7,910 nucleotides of DNA, taken from Cryomorphaceae bacterium. GTDB lineage: Bacteria; Bacteroidota; Bacteroidia; Flavobacteriales; BACL11. The stretch lies in NCBI GenBank assembly GCA_014384505.1, contig JACNFT010000107.1:1-7910 (forward strand). Reading direction: 5' to 3'. The position numbers were made by a program, and so were the translations under genes. Every line of letters begins with the position of its first letter. Position 1 is the first letter of the stretch. The notes under the pieces were generated by a model, which was not told the DNA's origin, ran no database searches, and saw only the letters and a list, made by a program, of their open reading frames with translations. Positions 6,576 through 7,910 of this stretch are shown here, one piece after another.

Positions 6576-7910
6576 ATGAACATTTTACTAGAAATTATAA
6601 ATTCCCTAGATAAAGAGGAAATTCGCTTTTATAAGCTCTTTGCAGGGCGCACTAATAGTGGTGATGCTCGTAAAGATATACTTTTGTTTGATTTTATTAA
6701 ACAAAATGGAGAAGAGTATAGAGAAGATGAGATTAGAGAAGAACTATATAAAGACAATAAAAATAGCTTTTATCAGCTAAAAAATAGGCTTTACAAAGAC
6801 CTCAATAAGAGCATGATGCTCCAGCACATGGGGAAGGAAAAGGATATTTTTATCCTTCATTTTGTGTTGCTTTCAAGAGTATATAAAAGAAAAGGGAAAG
6901 TAGAACTTTCCTTTCATTATTTAAAAAAAGCTGAAAAAGAAGCTGAAAATATTGAAGCTTATGAATTGCTTTCAATTATTTATTCAGAAATACTCACACT
7001 ATCTTATGATATGGTTTCAGTTAATGTTGAAGAATATATTGAAAAGAAGAGAGCTAATAATGAGCAATTGAGCTGGGACCAAGAAATGGATTTGTTATTA
7101 GCGGCAGTATTGTATAAAATTAAGACTGCTCAGAATTTTTCAAAAAATGATGAATCTGTAAATAAAATTCTTCAAAAAACATTAGATAATTTTTCTAAAA
7201 ATAAAAAAATTCCAAAAAGCCCTAAGTTTAGAATTAAGGTATATCAAGTGGTTAGCAGAATACTATTACAGCAACATGATTTTGAGGCACTAGAGGATTA
7301 CCTTATTCATACCTATAAGGAATTTACGAAAGATAAGATATTTACAAAATCAAATCATGAACAAAAATTAACTATGCTTGCTTACTTAACAAATTGTTTA
7401 TTTAAAACTCATAAATATAAACAATCCTTAGCATATGCCGAACTCCTTAAAAGTAGCATGAATGAACATGACGGATTTCTAAAAGATAAATATCTATTCT
7501 ACTACTACAATTCTCTTGTTATTAATTATTCCTTATCTGATAAAAACAAGGCCTTAGAGGTGCTAAAAGAAGCAAAGAATAATGATGTTATTCAAAATCT
7601 GCCTACTTTCTCGGTATTTATTTATTTAAATACCGCTCTTATTTATTACGATCAAGGAAAGCTTTTGTTATCAGCAAAAAATTTATCTCGCCTTATGTTG
7701 CAGGATGATTTTGTAAATATTGGAAAATCATTTCAACTTAAAATTCATATTGCTGAACTGATTGTTCGTTATGACTTAAATCAAACTGATGTTATTGATT
7801 CTAAGATAAAGCACATAAAAAAATCATATACTAATTTACTTAAAGATGATAATTTTAACAGAGATAAACAGCTTATTGAAATTATTGATTCTCTAATTTA
7901 CTGCAACAAC
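6576..7910 (+). CDS. Unidentified helical, TPR-like protein (3' end outside window)
   Basis: A frame opens with ATG at 6576 and stays open for 445 codons to the last base of the window, so the C-terminus is missing. I do not recognise the protein. Residues 1-85 look like a separate basic and acidic helical module: LDKEEIRFYKLF at 11-22, then NSFYQLKNRLYKDLNKS at 63-79. This could be a winged-helix-like or adaptor segment. From about 90 onward nearly everything is predicted helical, with several TPR-like helix pairs near 101-124, 269-295, 310-335 and 349-374 (for example ALIYYDQGKLLLSAKNL at 354-370). No signal peptide, membrane segment or catalytic motif is seen, so a cytoplasmic scaffold or regulatory role is possible but unproven. 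Codon use and composition resemble the neighbours. An A-rich leader precedes the ATG. The gene is divergent from the T9SS cargo gene across 83 bp. Confidence 0.85.
   Translation, partial: MNILLEIINSLDKEEIRFYKLFAGRTNSGDARKDILLFDFIKQNGEEYREDEIREELYKDNKNSFYQLKNRLYKDLNKSMMLQHMGKEKDIFILHFVLLSRVYKRKGKVELSFHYLKKAEKEAENIEAYELLSIIYSEILTLSYDMVSVNVEEYIEKKRANNEQLSWDQEMDLLLAAVLYKIKTAQNFSKNDESVNKILQKTLDNFSKNKKIPKSPKFRIKVYQVVSRILLQQHDFEALEDYLIHTYKEFTKDKIFTKSNHEQKLTMLAYLTNCLFKTHKYKQSLAYAELLKSSMNEHDGFLKDKYLFYYYNSLVINYSLSDKNKALEVLKEAKNNDVIQNLPTFSVFIYLNTALIYYDQGKLLLSAKNLSRLMLQDDFVNIGKSFQLKIHIAELIVRYDLNQTDVIDSKIKHIKKSYTNLLKDDNFNRDKQLIEIIDSLIYCNN

Noticed and set aside
1..7910. Mobile element, CRISPR array, toxin-antitoxin pair or defence island
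   Set aside because: I saw no transposase or integrase motif, terminal inverted repeats, regularly spaced repeats or composition shift. Every identified gene is ordinary chromosomal content.

Overview
The window looks like chromosomal housekeeping DNA from a member of the Bacteroidota, most likely of the Flavobacteriales type. The DNA is AT-rich and the start codons are preceded by A-rich stretches rather than clear Shine-Dalgarno sequences. Promoter-like sites match the Bacteroidota pattern (TTG, about 20 nt, TAnnTTTG). The succinate dehydrogenase is of the single-anchor, menaquinone-linked type, and one protein carries a signal peptide plus a C-terminal type IX secretion (T9SS) sorting domain. 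No species can be named from this evidence.

Layout, left to right. Positions 1-68 hold what may be the last 21 codons of a plus-strand gene that ends tail-to-tail with the next gene. A minus-strand YafV-type omega-amidase follows (60-836). Then comes a rho-independent terminator (857-885) and the minus-strand operon sdhC-sdhA-sdhB (4363 down to 909). A short intergenic region (4364-4492) carries a well-formed sdhC promoter, a -7 element for the divergent gene and a 9-bp direct repeat. The plus-strand gene is a complete M24B Xaa-Pro aminopeptidase (4493-5782). It converges on a minus-strand gene for a small T9SS-exported protein (5803-6492). Divergent from that, a plus-strand gene starts at 6576 and runs off the right edge. 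It encodes at least 445 residues of a helical, TPR-like protein that I do not recognise.

How the genes work together. SdhC, SdhA and SdhB form one membrane complex that oxidises succinate to fumarate and passes electrons through haem b to menaquinone. The omega-amidase makes 2-oxoglutarate or oxaloacetate from the matching 2-oxo acid amides, so its products enter the same cycle, although its adjacency may be chance. The aminopeptidase recycles peptides with proline in second position. The exported protein and the helical protein have no evident link to these metabolic genes.

No mobile element, CRISPR array, tRNA, rRNA or defence gene was seen. No convincing new multi-gene system is present. 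The points most worth following are the repeat in the sdhC/aminopeptidase intergenic region, the unidentified right-edge gene and the small T9SS cargo protein beside it.
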